This document shows, piece by piece, positions 41,935 through 51,125 of a DNA stretch of 64,000 nucleotides (its first letter is position 1; each line of letters begins with the position of its first letter). The stretch is taken from assembly GCF_021655115.1 (NCBI RefSeq), contig NZ_PPXY01000001.1, forward strand, positions 1 to 64,000. The letters run 5' to 3'. The position numbers were made by a program, and so were the translations under genes. The notes under the pieces are model-generated. The model was given only the letters and a program-made list of their open reading frames with translations. It was not told where the DNA came from and did not search any database. Source of the stretch: Clostridium sp. Cult3. GTDB lineage: Bacteria; Bacillota; Clostridia; Tissierellales; Tepidimicrobiaceae.

Positions 41935-43431
41935 ATGTCAGAAATCATAAACAAGAGTTTAGACCAAAATATACAAAACTTTAAGAATATATTTAAGGAT
42001 TGTGGCGATATAGGCTATAGATTTATACAGATTGGTAGCACTCAAAAAACCCAAGCCTGTTTTATTTTCTCCGATGGACTCATAGACAAACAGATAATAA
42101 GTGAATACGCTATCCAACTCCTATTGACTACCAGTGAAGGTGGAGATTTGGATATGGCTAAGTTTAAGTCAAATATAATGGACACCATAGCCAAGGAAGC
42201 CATTGCCATAGTGGAAGTAGATGAAGAAACGGAAGTAGATAGATTAGTAGATAGCATATTATCAGGTGAAACTATATTGCTGGTAGATGGAATATCAAAG
42301 GCTTTAGTACTATCATCTAGAGGCTGGCCTACTAGAGGGGTAGGAGAGCCGGAAACGGAAACCGTCGTCAGGGGACCTAGAGATGGATTTGCAGAGACCC
42401 TAAAGATAAACACCACCTTAGTGCGAAGGCGAGTTAGGGATCCTAAGATGAAGATAAAAACCCTTCAGATAGGCAGAAGATCCAAGACAGATGTAGCCGT
42501 TTTGTATATTGAGGATATTGTAAATGAAGAACTGTTAAAGGAAGTGTTCAAAAGGCTAGATACCGTAGATATAGATGCTATATTAGATAGTGCCATGTTA
42601 GAACAGCTAATAGAAGATGACTATCTATCTCCTTTTCCCCAAATAGAAAACACGGAGAGACCAGATACGGTAGCCGCCTCTCTATATGAAGGAAGGGTTG
42701 CTCTACTAGTTGACAATACTCCTTTTGCCCTAATAGTTCCAGCTACCTTAGGAACACTGTTGCAATCAGCAGAGGATTATTACAGTAGATGGACCATTTC
42801 TTCTGTTCTTAGGTTATTGCGAATATTAGCTGGATTCCTAGCCATCTTGTCGCCAGCATTATATATAGCCATTACATCCTTCCACCCTGGACTTATCCCT
42901 ACTAAGCTAACCTATTATGTAGCAGCAAGTAGGATCAATGTGCCCTTTCCAGCAGTAGTGGAGGCTTTTTTAATGGAGATTACTATTGAACTGCTACGGG
43001 AGGCAGGAACTAGAATATCTGGGCCCATTGGCACCACCATAGGTATAGTAGGAGGGCTTATCATAGGTCAGGCAGCAGTAGAGGCAGGCGTCGTCAGTCC
43101 TTTGATGATTATCATAGTAGCAATAACTACCATAGCTGCCTTTGCATTACCCAGTTATGAACTTGCATCTGGATTGAGAGTTTGTAGATTCATATTCATG
43201 ATTTTAGCAGCCTTTCTAGGACTATATGGGATCATGCTAGGCGTGGTAGTGCTATCTACCCATATGATTAGATTGAATAGCTTTGGAATACCCTTTACCT
43301 CCCCTTATTCAGGATTGGGCATACAAGAAGGAGACTTAAAGGATACATTGATAAAAGCCCCTATTCAAAAACTAGAAAGACGACCTCAATTTACATTCCC
43401 CAAAAACAAGAGAAGGATGAGAAGAAGGTGA
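41935..43431 (+). CDS. gerKA: Spore germinant receptor subunit A (GerKA/GerAA)
   Basis: 498 residues: a soluble N-terminal domain (1-about 240) and several membrane helices (about 280-440), with the family signatures RGPRDGFAETLKINTTLVRRR and GTTIGIVGGLIIGQAAVEAG. Subunit A of the inner-spore-membrane germinant receptor that senses nutrients. GAGAGGG precedes ATG 41935. Heads the operon A-B-C. Confidence 0.93.
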   Translation: MSEIINKSLDQNIQNFKNIFKDCGDIGYRFIQIGSTQKTQACFIFSDGLIDKQIISEYAIQLLLTTSEGGDLDMAKFKSNIMDTIAKEAIAIVEVDEETEVDRLVDSILSGETILLVDGISKALVLSSRGWPTRGVGEPETETVVRGPRDGFAETLKINTTLVRRRVRDPKMKIKTLQIGRRSKTDVAVLYIEDIVNEELLKEVFKRLDTVDIDAILDSAMLEQLIEDDYLSPFPQIENTERPDTVAASLYEGRVALLVDNTPFALIVPATLGTLLQSAEDYYSRWTISSVLRLLRILAGFLAILSPALYIAITSFHPGLIPTKLTYYVAASRINVPFPAVVEAFLMEITIELLREAGTRISGPIGTTIGIVGGLIIGQAAVEAGVVSPLMIIIVAITTIAAFALPSYELASGLRVCRFIFMILAAFLGLYGIMLGVVVLSTHMIRLNSFGIPFTSPYSGLGIQEGDLKDTLIKAPIQKLERRPQFTFPKNKRRMRRR

Positions 43432-43435
43432 TAAA

Positions 43436-44527
43436 GTGCAGAGAAATAAAATATCCAATCAACAGATAAAGGCTCTAATGGTATCTATAGTCGTAGGCAT
43501 AGGCATATTATCCTTACCTAGTGATATGGCCATGGTGTTAGACAATGATGGATGGATAGGTATCCTAATAGGTGGAATAACAACTATTCCCTTCATAATT
43601 ATGATAGATAGGCTATTTATAATGAAACCTGGAAAGACCTTCTTCCAATTGGGGAGGGAAGTGCTAAACCCAATAGTGTTTCAAGTATTTCTCATAATAG
43701 GTGTATTTTATATAATAATTCTACTGGGGTATACTAGTAGAGTTTTTGCAGATATAATAAAGGCCTATCTATTAGATACCACTCCAACGGAGGTTATAAT
43801 CATAACCATGTTATTAGCCATATCCTATATAGCCCGATCTCCCATAGAGGCTATAGCCAGGATGGCCGTCATAATATACCCTATTATAATAATATTTGTA
43901 ATATTTTTGATAATAATAAATCTGCCCAATATGGATGTCACCAATATATACCCTATATTCCAAGTAAACTATAAACATATCCCTAGAGGAGTTTTGACAG
44001 CCTTATTTTCCTATTCAGGATATGAATTCATACTATTAGTGTTACCTTATGCAGAAGACAAAAAAAGTACATTAAAATATAGTTTAAATGGTATGTTCAT
44101 AGTAATTGCAATATATTTGATAGTATTTTTCATGTCCTTATCCCAATACGGTATTCATCAATTAATAAGAGAAATTTGGCCAACTATAGCTATTATTAAA
44201 GAGGTAGATTTGCCAGGGTATTTTTTGGAGAATTTAGATGGAATAGTAATGGCTGTATGGGTTATGGTGATATATGGTACCATGGGGCCTTTTCTTCATT
44301 CGGCAGGAACTATACTTTCCGATATCTTCCATACAAAAACCCATGAAGTATTCATACTACCCTTATTACCAATTATATATATAGTTGGGATGTTACCGAG
44401 AAATTTGGTACAGACAGATGAAACTTTGGGGAAAATTGTCAACTATTTTTCCATAATTGCAATAATTATTATACCTGCCACCATATTTATAGCAACCTAT
44501 ATCCATAGTAGGAGGGAGGGAAAATGA
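43436..44527 (+). CDS. gerKB: Spore germinant receptor subunit B (GerKB, APC-type permease)
   Basis: 363-residue membrane protein with ten predicted helices, of the amino acid-polyamine-organocation superfamily; LxxGxGILSLP motif GIGILSLPSDMA at the N-terminus and ALFSYSGYEFILLVLPY in the middle. In known receptors this subunit helps set germinant specificity. Starts at GTG 43436 and overlaps gerKC by 4 bp (ATGA). Confidence 0.9.
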   Translation: MQRNKISNQQIKALMVSIVVGIGILSLPSDMAMVLDNDGWIGILIGGITTIPFIIMIDRLFIMKPGKTFFQLGREVLNPIVFQVFLIIGVFYIIILLGYTSRVFADIIKAYLLDTTPTEVIIITMLLAISYIARSPIEAIARMAVIIYPIIIIFVIFLIIINLPNMDVTNIYPIFQVNYKHIPRGVLTALFSYSGYEFILLVLPYAEDKKSTLKYSLNGMFIVIAIYLIVFFMSLSQYGIHQLIREIWPTIAIIKEVDLPGYFLENLDGIVMAVWVMVIYGTMGPFLHSAGTILSDIFHTKTHEVFILPLLPIIYIVGMLPRNLVQTDETLGKIVNYFSIIAIIIIPATIFIATYIHSRREGK

Positions 44528-45642
44528 AGAAAAGGAGTATTATCTTATTAATACTATTGACCATATTTCTATCTGGTTGTTGGGATATGGTAGAGATCAA
44601 CCAAAGGCTATTCGTATCCAGTATAGGAGTAGATTTATACGACGAAAAGGGCATGAACAAATATCTAGTAACTTACGTATATCCTAATATAAATGCTATA
44701 GGAAAAAACGCCACAGAGGATAAGAAGAAATATACAGTATCCACCCCTTGTAGCAGTATATTCCAAGCAGGTAAAGAATTTAGTACCAATGTAGAATACC
44801 CTTTCTATTATAAACACCTAAAGGTGCTGATTTTGGCAAAGGATGTAATCAAGGACGGAAACATGACGAGGGAGATAATTGACGAATTAAATCGAGACAC
44901 AAAGATAAACAAGAAACTATTACTATTAGTAGCAGAGGATAATGCCAAGGATATATTGGAATCAAAACCTCCTCAAGGACAGATAAGCGATGGCACCATA
45001 TATAACATACTAAGGGATAATCGGTCTGCTAGTAGATTTACACCTCAAACTTTGACGACATTGATTACAGAAATGGACTGTAATGGAGTTTCCATCATGC
45101 CAAGGGCAAATAAGAAGGGAGAGGAGCTATCCATATCCGGTGCTGCCATAATCAAAGACTATCAGTTCATAGGTTGGATTGGAGAAAAGGAAAATAGAGC
45201 TATAAGCTTGATAAAGGATAAGGTGGAAATAGAATTAATAGATATACCCTATAAGGACAGCATACTGTCCTACGCCGTTACGGATGTTAAATCCCATAAG
45301 AAAGTAGATATAGACGATGAAATAAGGGCCAATCTGTTTGTTGGCTTAGAAGGATATCTACAAGGATACAAGATGGATAATCACATAAACGTATTTAATA
45401 ATGAAGTTTTACTAGATATGGAAGGTGCTTTGGAAAAACAAATCAAAAAGGAAATAGAGGAAACTATAAATTTAATCCAAAACCAATACAATGCTGATGT
45501 AATCGGAATTGGAGAACATCTAAGTAAATTTAATCCTAAGGCATGGAAGGAAGTAGAAGACAAGTGGGGAGAAATATTTCCCGAGATTAAATTTGACATA
45601 GATGTAGATGTGAAAATAAGAAGAACAGGCTTGACTAAATAA
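44524..45642 (+). CDS. gerKC: Spore germinant receptor subunit C lipoprotein (GerKC)
   Basis: 372-residue lipoprotein; lipobox LSGC with the modified Cys near residue 19, followed by WDMVEINQ typical of the Ger(x)C family. The conserved C-terminal domain ends in DVDVKIRRTG. Peripheral receptor subunit anchored outside the inner spore membrane. GGAGGG precedes ATG 44524 inside gerKB. Confidence 0.92.
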   Translation: MKKRSIILLILLTIFLSGCWDMVEINQRLFVSSIGVDLYDEKGMNKYLVTYVYPNINAIGKNATEDKKKYTVSTPCSSIFQAGKEFSTNVEYPFYYKHLKVLILAKDVIKDGNMTREIIDELNRDTKINKKLLLLVAEDNAKDILESKPPQGQISDGTIYNILRDNRSASRFTPQTLTTLITEMDCNGVSIMPRANKKGEELSISGAAIIKDYQFIGWIGEKENRAISLIKDKVEIELIDIPYKDSILSYAVTDVKSHKKVDIDDEIRANLFVGLEGYLQGYKMDNHINVFNNEVLLDMEGALEKQIKKEIEETINLIQNQYNADVIGIGEHLSKFNPKAWKEVEDKWGEIFPEIKFDIDVDVKIRRTGLTK

Positions 45643-45659
45643 TGGGACAGTGGGGACTG
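45643..45659. repeat. Fragment of the GGGACAG repeat
   Basis: TGGGACAGTGGGGACTG immediately after the gerKC stop; it looks like the left end and inner part of the repeat seen at 24651, without the CTGTCCC arm. Confidence 0.5.
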
Positions 45660-45687
45660 ATATGCTTCCATATTTTAAAAATCAATA

Positions 45688-45715
45688 GTATAAAAAAACA
45701 ATAATAGGAAATAAT
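45688..45715 (+). promoter_or_regulatory. Possible sigma-F promoter of spoIIR
   Basis: GTATA (45688-45692), 14-bp spacer, GGAAATAAT (45707-45715), which fits the sigma-F -10 form GGnnAnAnT. SpoIIR is a known sigma-F target. Confidence 0.6.
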
Positions 45716-45753
45716 TTATAATACCAGAAAAAAAGTATATAGGAGGAATTTTA

Positions 45754-46419
45754 ATGAAGTATAAAAAGCTAATACTTTGTCTGCTATTATTAATTATTTC
45801 TATTGTATACATAGTTTATCCCTACAGTACTAAGGCTCAAGTAGAAACCTTTAAAGATGAAATAATCCGCTTTCATATAAAGGCTAATAGCGATAAGGAG
45901 GAAGATCAAGCTTTAAAGTTGAAGATAAGGGATGAAATCCTTGAAGAGATGAAAGACAAATTTGAAAATAGTAAGTCCATAGAAGAAACCCGAAGTATAA
46001 TACTAGATAATATAGATAATATTAAATCCATAACAGAAAACCTAATTGCAAAGGAAGGAAAGGATTTTCCTGTAGAAGTATCCCTAGGTAGTAGAAATTT
46101 TCCTACAAGAAAATATGGAAACATTACCTTTCCTTCAGGGGAATATGAAACCCTAATGGTAACCATAGGAGAAGGTAAGGGGAAAAACTGGTGGTGTGTT
46201 ATGTTTCCTCCTTTGTGTTTTGTAGATATTACCCATAGCAATGCCAGCAATGTAGAAAAGGATCTAAAAGAAGTTTTAACAGAAGAAGAAGTAGACCTTC
46301 TCCTATCCAACAAGGAACCTCCAATAATACTTAAATCTAAAATAGCTGAAATACTAGAAAAGACCAAAATCCACTTTGCAAACCGATTTGGTAAAAAAAC
46401 TACTACTAGCAAAAACTAG
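45754..46419 (+). CDS. spoIIR: Stage II sporulation protein R
   Basis: 221-residue secreted signalling protein. N-terminal signal peptide (KLILCLLLLIISIVYIVYP) followed by the SpoIIR core: IRFHIKANSDKEEDQ, VEVSLGSRNFPTRKYG and GKNWWCVMFPPLCFVD. Made in the forespore, it triggers SpoIIGA to process pro-sigma-E in the mother cell. AGGAGG precedes ATG 45754, and the upstream sequence fits a sigma-F promoter. Confidence 0.93.
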   Translation: MKYKKLILCLLLLIISIVYIVYPYSTKAQVETFKDEIIRFHIKANSDKEEDQALKLKIRDEILEEMKDKFENSKSIEETRSIILDNIDNIKSITENLIAKEGKDFPVEVSLGSRNFPTRKYGNITFPSGEYETLMVTIGEGKGKNWWCVMFPPLCFVDITHSNASNVEKDLKEVLTEEEVDLLLSNKEPPIILKSKIAEILEKTKIHFANRFGKKTTTSKN

Positions 46420-46435
46420 TAGTAGTTTTATATTT
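46396..46435 (+). terminator. Terminator of spoIIR
   Basis: Perfect 14-bp stem AAAACTACTACTAG / CTAGTAGTAGTTTT (46396-46409, 46416-46429) followed by ATATTTTT; it contains the stop codon. Confidence 0.85.
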
Positions 46436-46518
46436 TTGAGCTTTTTTCAATTATCCGTATAAAAATTCTTTTTTTACAAAAAATATAGAAACCAACAAAT
46501 ATGAGAGGAGGAAACTGT

Positions 46519-47235
46519 TTGAAAAAGTTTACCATAATGACCATGATATTTGTGTTAGTATTCCTATCCATACTCATGTTTTACGAACCAAATATAAATT
46601 CCATAGAGAGCACCAGTAGATATAATATGTATGCACCTCAGATTCTATATTGGGGCACTCAAGGTCAAGATGTGAAAAATGTTCAATGGCAATTAGTCAA
46701 ATGGAAATATCTAATAGGAAAGGTAGATGGCGTATATGGAGCCGAGACCTATAGAGCTGTTCGAAGATTTCAAGCAAAAAATGGATTATCCGTTGATGGG
46801 GTGGTAGGGCCTAGGACAGCAGCAGCTTTAGGCATAACCCTAAGGGGTACTACAGCACCTGCCTCTGCCCAAGGTATAAACAGAAGAGGTGATGAATATC
46901 TACTAGCCAGGGCCATCCACGGAGAAGCCAGAGGGGAGCCTTATATAGGAAAAGTAGCTGTAGGAGCAGTAGTATTAAATAGAACTAGAAGTCCAAAGTT
47001 TCCAAATACAGTAGCTGGGGTAATATACCAGCCTCTGGCTTTCACTGCAGTAGCCGATGGTCAGATAAACTTAACCCCTGGCAAGGACTCTATAAAAGCT
47101 GCCAGAGATGCACTAAACGGTTGGGACCCAACCTATGGTTGTCTATATTATTGGAATCCAGCCACTGCCACTAGTAGATGGATTTGGTCTAGAAAAGTAA
47201 CTCTAAAAATAGGCAAGCACTGGTTTGGACTATAG
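46519..47235 (+). CDS. sleB: Spore cortex-lytic enzyme SleB
   Basis: 238-residue lytic enzyme. Signal segment (IMTMIFVLVFLSILMF), a peptidoglycan-binding PG_binding_1 domain (about 45-110, GVYGAETYRAVRRFQAKNGL), and a C-terminal Hydrolase_2 domain with the catalytic Glu in IHGEARGEP. Start TTG 46519 follows GAGAGGAGG; ATG 46501 would place that sequence within the gene. Degrades cortex during germination; works with YpeB encoded next. Confidence 0.93.
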   Translation: MKKFTIMTMIFVLVFLSILMFYEPNINSIESTSRYNMYAPQILYWGTQGQDVKNVQWQLVKWKYLIGKVDGVYGAETYRAVRRFQAKNGLSVDGVVGPRTAAALGITLRGTTAPASAQGINRRGDEYLLARAIHGEARGEPYIGKVAVGAVVLNRTRSPKFPNTVAGVIYQPLAFTAVADGQINLTPGKDSIKAARDALNGWDPTYGCLYYWNPATATSRWIWSRKVTLKIGKHWFGL

Positions 47236-47246
47236 GAGGTGATAAA

Positions 47247-48614
47247 ATGGATAAAAGAAGATGGTGGATAGCCCCAACTATATTAGGATTAGCTTTGGTA
47301 GTAGCTCTAGTTTGGGGTTACAATGAATATACCACCAAAAATGAACTAGGAGTAGCTTTAGAAAATCATTATCAAAGATTGTTTTTTGATGTAAAAAAAC
47401 ATGTAGAAAATGTTCAAGTAAATCTGTCTAAAGCCATGCTATCGGAATCCAGGGACCAGAATGTACTACTACTATCCCAAATAATGAACGAAGCCTATTT
47501 TGCTCAAGATAAATTAGGCCAAATGCCCATAACCCATGCGGAAACGGCCAAGACGGAAAAATTCTTAAATCAGGTAGCAGACTATAGCTATCATCTGATT
47601 CAAACCCATCTAAAAGGAGAACCTTTGACCAATAAACAAAGGGAGGCTTTGGCCAATCTTCAAGGGAACTCAGCTACATTTAACAACGAATTGGCAAAAC
47701 TCCAGTCAGAACTAGCTGACAAAAACTTTTTGATGGGTAGTCTAAATAGACGACAAAGTAAAAAAGTCAGGGAAGGTAATGAAAAGATTTTTCAAACTAG
47801 TCTAGTATCTGTAGAAAAAAACATGGCAAAAACACCGGAATTGATATACGATGGCCCCTTTTCTGATCAGATGATAAATAGAAAGCCTTTGGGGTTAGAT
47901 GGAAGTAATGTATCGAGAAAAGAAGCAGAAAAAATAGCCAGGGACTTCTTCGGCGCTGCTAGAGTTCAGGATATAACTTCCTTCGAAGAGGGAAAGGATG
48001 CTCAAGAAGTTAGGATACCTTCCTACACCTTCAATATAAGGCCTAAAAACACTTCTAAGGAATTGGCCACATATATAGGTGTATCTAAAAAAGGCGGCAA
48101 GGTAATATGGATGGCCAATTCTAGGCCTGTACCTAAAGGGAAATTAACTATAAAAGAGGCTCAAGATAAAGCCTTAAAATACCTTAAGGAAAAGGGCTTT
48201 GACAGTATGGAACCAAATTATTACTTAAAATACGATGGAACCGTACTATTCAATTTCGTATATAAGGAAAAGGATGTAACCATATATCCAGACTTGGTCA
48301 AAGTAAAAGTAGCCTTAGACAATGGAGAAATAGTAGGTTTTGATGCTTCTAGTTATTATCTAAACCATCATACTAGAAATATTCAACAACCAAATGTTTC
48401 CGACACAGAAGCTAGGGAGAAGGTAAAGATAGATTTTGACATAGATTCTACACGATTAACCTTAATACCAAAAGGAAAAAATGAAGTATTATGTTACGAG
48501 TTCAAAGGTAAATACAGAGGGGCAGACTATATAGTATATATCAATGCCCTAGATGGTAGTGAAGAACAGATACTACAGATAATAAAAGATGAAAATGGAA
48601 CATTGACATTTTAA
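47247..48614 (+). CDS. ypeB: Germination protein YpeB
   Basis: 455 residues: one N-terminal membrane anchor (IAPTILGLALVVALVWGY) and a C-terminal region with PepSY-type repeats from about residue 210. SleB and YpeB stabilise one another in the spore; the sleB-ypeB order is conserved. GGAGGTG precedes ATG 47247. Confidence 0.93.
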   Translation: MDKRRWWIAPTILGLALVVALVWGYNEYTTKNELGVALENHYQRLFFDVKKHVENVQVNLSKAMLSESRDQNVLLLSQIMNEAYFAQDKLGQMPITHAETAKTEKFLNQVADYSYHLIQTHLKGEPLTNKQREALANLQGNSATFNNELAKLQSELADKNFLMGSLNRRQSKKVREGNEKIFQTSLVSVEKNMAKTPELIYDGPFSDQMINRKPLGLDGSNVSRKEAEKIARDFFGAARVQDITSFEEGKDAQEVRIPSYTFNIRPKNTSKELATYIGVSKKGGKVIWMANSRPVPKGKLTIKEAQDKALKYLKEKGFDSMEPNYYLKYDGTVLFNFVYKEKDVTIYPDLVKVKVALDNGEIVGFDASSYYLNHHTRNIQQPNVSDTEAREKVKIDFDIDSTRLTLIPKGKNEVLCYEFKGKYRGADYIVYINALDGSEEQILQIIKDENGTLTF

Positions 48615-48625
48615 AAAACAGTTGT

Positions 48626-48671
48626 AAATTCCCCCTATTATTATTAGAATATAATAGAAGGGGGAATTTTT
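48626..48671 (+). terminator. Terminator-like hairpin overlapping the murI ribosome binding site
   Basis: 11-bp stem AAATTCCCCCT / AGGGGGAATTT (48626-48636, 48659-48669), with further pairing CTATTAT/ATAATAG inside, then TT and ATG 48672. The AGGGGGAA in the 3' arm is the murI Shine-Dalgarno sequence. Confidence 0.65.
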
Positions 48672-49478
48672 ATGGACAGTAGACCTATAGGAGTATTCGA
48701 TTCAGGAATCGGAGGATTAACAGTATTAAAAGAAGTAGTAGAACAACTACCAGGAGAGGATATAATATATTTTGGAGATACAGCCCGGATTCCCTATGGA
48801 ACAAGATCTAAGGAAACCGTAATAAAATATTTTTTCCAATCGGTAAGATTTCTATTGACAAAGGAAATAAAAGCAATAGTAGTTGCTTGTAATACAGCTT
48901 CTGCCTTAGCTATGGAGGAGGCTCAAAAGGTATTTGATATACCCCTGATAGGGGTAATAGATCCAGGTTCAAAAGCAGCCGTAGCCTCTACTAAAAACTC
49001 CACTATAGGAGTCATAGGTACGGAAGGAACCATAAACAGCGGATCCTATCAAAGAAAAATAAGGCGGATATTACCTTCAGCAGAGATAATAGGCATATCC
49101 TGTCCCTTATTTGTACCTATAGTAGAAGAAGGATGGGAAAACTCTGATGTAGCCTATATAACGGCACAAAAATATCTATTAGAATTAAAAGAACACAATA
49201 TAGACTCCCTAGTACTTGGCTGTACTCATTATCCAGCCCTTAGATACACTATAAACAAGGTATTAGGAGATAAGGTAACCCTCATAAACCCTGCCTATGA
49301 AACTGCCAAAGTGACTAAGATAATGTTAAAAGAACAAAATCTATTATCCAATAAGCTAGACGGAGGCAAATGCAATTATTTCGTAAGCGACGATCCAGAG
49401 AAGTTTAAACGAATAGGGGGCAATATCCTAAGAAAGGAGATAGCCTCTGTTCAAAAAGTCAATATAGAGAACTTATAG
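48672..49478 (+). CDS. murI: Glutamate racemase
   Basis: 268 residues; makes D-glutamate for peptidoglycan. Both catalytic cysteines are present, in VVACNTASA (about residue 74) and LGCTHYPAL (about residue 185), as is the N-terminal GVFDSGIGGLTVL. The stop codon lies in a palindrome (49473-49498). Confidence 0.95.
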   Translation: MDSRPIGVFDSGIGGLTVLKEVVEQLPGEDIIYFGDTARIPYGTRSKETVIKYFFQSVRFLLTKEIKAIVVACNTASALAMEEAQKVFDIPLIGVIDPGSKAAVASTKNSTIGVIGTEGTINSGSYQRKIRRILPSAEIIGISCPLFVPIVEEGWENSDVAYITAQKYLLELKEHNIDSLVLGCTHYPALRYTINKVLGDKVTLINPAYETAKVTKIMLKEQNLLSNKLDGGKCNYFVSDDPEKFKRIGGNILRKEIASVQKVNIENL

Positions 49479-49525
49479 GCACTAATTAGTGCCTATAATT
49501 AGGCACCAGGTGCCCAAAATTAAGC
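49473..49525. repeat. Two adjacent palindromes after murI
   Basis: First a perfect 26-nt palindrome with arms TTATAGGCACTAA (49473-49485) and its complement. Then AGGCACC-A-GGTGCCC flanked by AAAATT (to about 49522), which has the GGCACC/GGTGCC core of the dispersed palindrome in inverted order. Either may terminate murI. Confidence 0.6.
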
Positions 49526-49545
49526 ACAAAAGGGGGCTTAAAACT

Positions 49546-50931
49546 ATGGAAGATCTATTTTTTAGAGAAAATATATTGGAAATATTGGATTATATAGAAG
49601 AGGGCATACATATTATCGACCATAGGGGGAGAATAGTATACTACAATATATTTGCTCAAAAAATCGACGGAATAGATAGAGACAAGGCCATTGGAAGACA
49701 TCTTTTGGAAGTATACCCTTCTCTAACCTATGAAACCTCTACCTTGTTAACGGTAATGAATACGGGGGAACCAATATTTAATAAGGAACAAACCTTCATA
49801 AACTACAAAGGAGAGAAGATAACCACTATAAACTCATCTATACCAATAAAGAGTAAGGACAAGATATTGGGAGCCTTAGAGATATCTAAGGATATTACCC
49901 AAGTAAGAAAGATGTCGGAGAAAATAGTTGATCTGCAAAGTCAGTTATACAACAATACCCCAAGCAAATCCAGAGGAGGAGAAACAGCAAAATACACCTT
50001 CCTAGATATAATAGGGGAAAATGAAGAGATGCTGCGACTGAAAAAAGTAGCCTTAAAGGCAGCAGAAACCGATGCACCAGTTCTCATATACGGAGAAACA
50101 GGCACAGGAAAAGAGCTATTCGTTCACTCCATACATAATTCAAGTCATAGAAAACATAAACCCTTCATTACCCAAAACTGTGCAGCTCTACCAGCCAATC
50201 TATTAGAAGGCATACTATTTGGCACCGTAAAGGGAGGCTTTACAGGAGCAGAAGACAGGCAAGGACTATTTCAGCTAGCCCATGGAGGCACTCTATTCTT
50301 AGACGAAATAAACTCCATGCCTTTAGAGCTGCAATCCAAACTATTAAGAGCTATTCAGGATGGCTCCATAAGGCCAGTAGGGGATACTAGAACCATCAAT
50401 GTAGATGTGAGGATAATCACCGCCACCAATATACCACCAGAAGAAGCAGTAAAACATAAGCTACTGAGAGAGGATCTATACTATAGATTAAATGTAATAG
50501 GATTTAGCATCCCTCCCTTAAGGGAAAGAAAAGATGACATACCCATACTTACCCAATATTTCATAAAAGAACTAAACAAAAAACTCAACAAATCCGTAAA
50601 AGGAGTCTCCAAGGAAGTAATGAATATATTCAACAAATATCCTTGGGAAGGCAATGTAAGGGAATTGGAAAATCTAATAGAAGGAATAATGAGCATACAG
50701 GATATAGAAATCATAGAAGCAAAACACCTGCCAGCCAAGTTTAGACCCTATAAGAGTAGCAACAAAGGCTTAAAACCCTTCTCCCTAAAGGATACCCTAG
50801 AAGAAACGGAAAAAAATCTAATAGTCCAAGCCCTAGAAGAATCCGAACACAATATTAGCCGAGCAGCGGAAATATTAAACATTCCTCGACAAACCCTCCA
50901 ATACAAAATATCCAAATACAATCTAAAATAA
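49546..50931 (+). CDS. Sigma-54-dependent activator with PAS domain (RocR/BkdR type)
   Basis: 461 residues. A PAS domain (about 10-120, YIEEGIHIIDHRGRIVYYN) senses a ligand; the AAA+ domain (about 155-395) has Walker A GETGTGKE and Walker B LFLDEINSM; a Fis-type helix-turn-helix ends the protein (NISRAAEILNIPRQTLQYKI). The sigma-54 contact loop reads GGFTGA instead of the usual GAFTGA. Start ATG 49546 with AGGGGGC. It precedes a sigma-54 promoter driving the lysine-fermentation operon and is its likely activator. Confidence 0.9.
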   Translation: MEDLFFRENILEILDYIEEGIHIIDHRGRIVYYNIFAQKIDGIDRDKAIGRHLLEVYPSLTYETSTLLTVMNTGEPIFNKEQTFINYKGEKITTINSSIPIKSKDKILGALEISKDITQVRKMSEKIVDLQSQLYNNTPSKSRGGETAKYTFLDIIGENEEMLRLKKVALKAAETDAPVLIYGETGTGKELFVHSIHNSSHRKHKPFITQNCAALPANLLEGILFGTVKGGFTGAEDRQGLFQLAHGGTLFLDEINSMPLELQSKLLRAIQDGSIRPVGDTRTINVDVRIITATNIPPEEAVKHKLLREDLYYRLNVIGFSIPPLRERKDDIPILTQYFIKELNKKLNKSVKGVSKEVMNIFNKYPWEGNVRELENLIEGIMSIQDIEIIEAKHLPAKFRPYKSSNKGLKPFSLKDTLEETEKNLIVQALEESEHNISRAAEILNIPRQTLQYKISKYNLK

Positions 50932-50935
50932 ATAC

Positions 50936-50980
50936 AATAACTATATAAAATGGTGCCAGGCACCATTTTATATAGTTATT
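50936..50980. repeat. Perfect palindrome with GGTGCCAGGCACC core
   Basis: 22-nt arms around a single A (50958); left arm begins AATAACTATATAAAATGG. Lies directly after the activator gene. Together with 12824-12862 and 61012-61057 it forms a family with the same centre but unrelated flanks. Confidence 0.85.
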
Positions 50981-51066
50981 CGCCGAAAAGTTGGCGGTAT
51001 ATTCTGAACCTTGTTATTATTTTAACTATAATAGTGTTATTTAGCTCTTTTTATTTATGAAAACGT

Positions 51067-51083
51067 TGGCATAATAGTTGCAT
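51067..51083 (+). promoter_or_regulatory. Sigma-54 (-24/-12) promoter of the lysine-fermentation operon
   Basis: TTGGCATAATAGTTGCA: GG at 51069-51070 and GC at 51081-51082 with exactly 10 nt between, close to the consensus TGGCAC-N5-TTGCA. About 43 bp upstream of kdd. The adjacent gene encodes a sigma-54 activator. Confidence 0.88.
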
Positions 51084-51125
51084 TAACTAATATATGGTAA
51101 TAAATTATTTAAGGGGGAATTGCAG

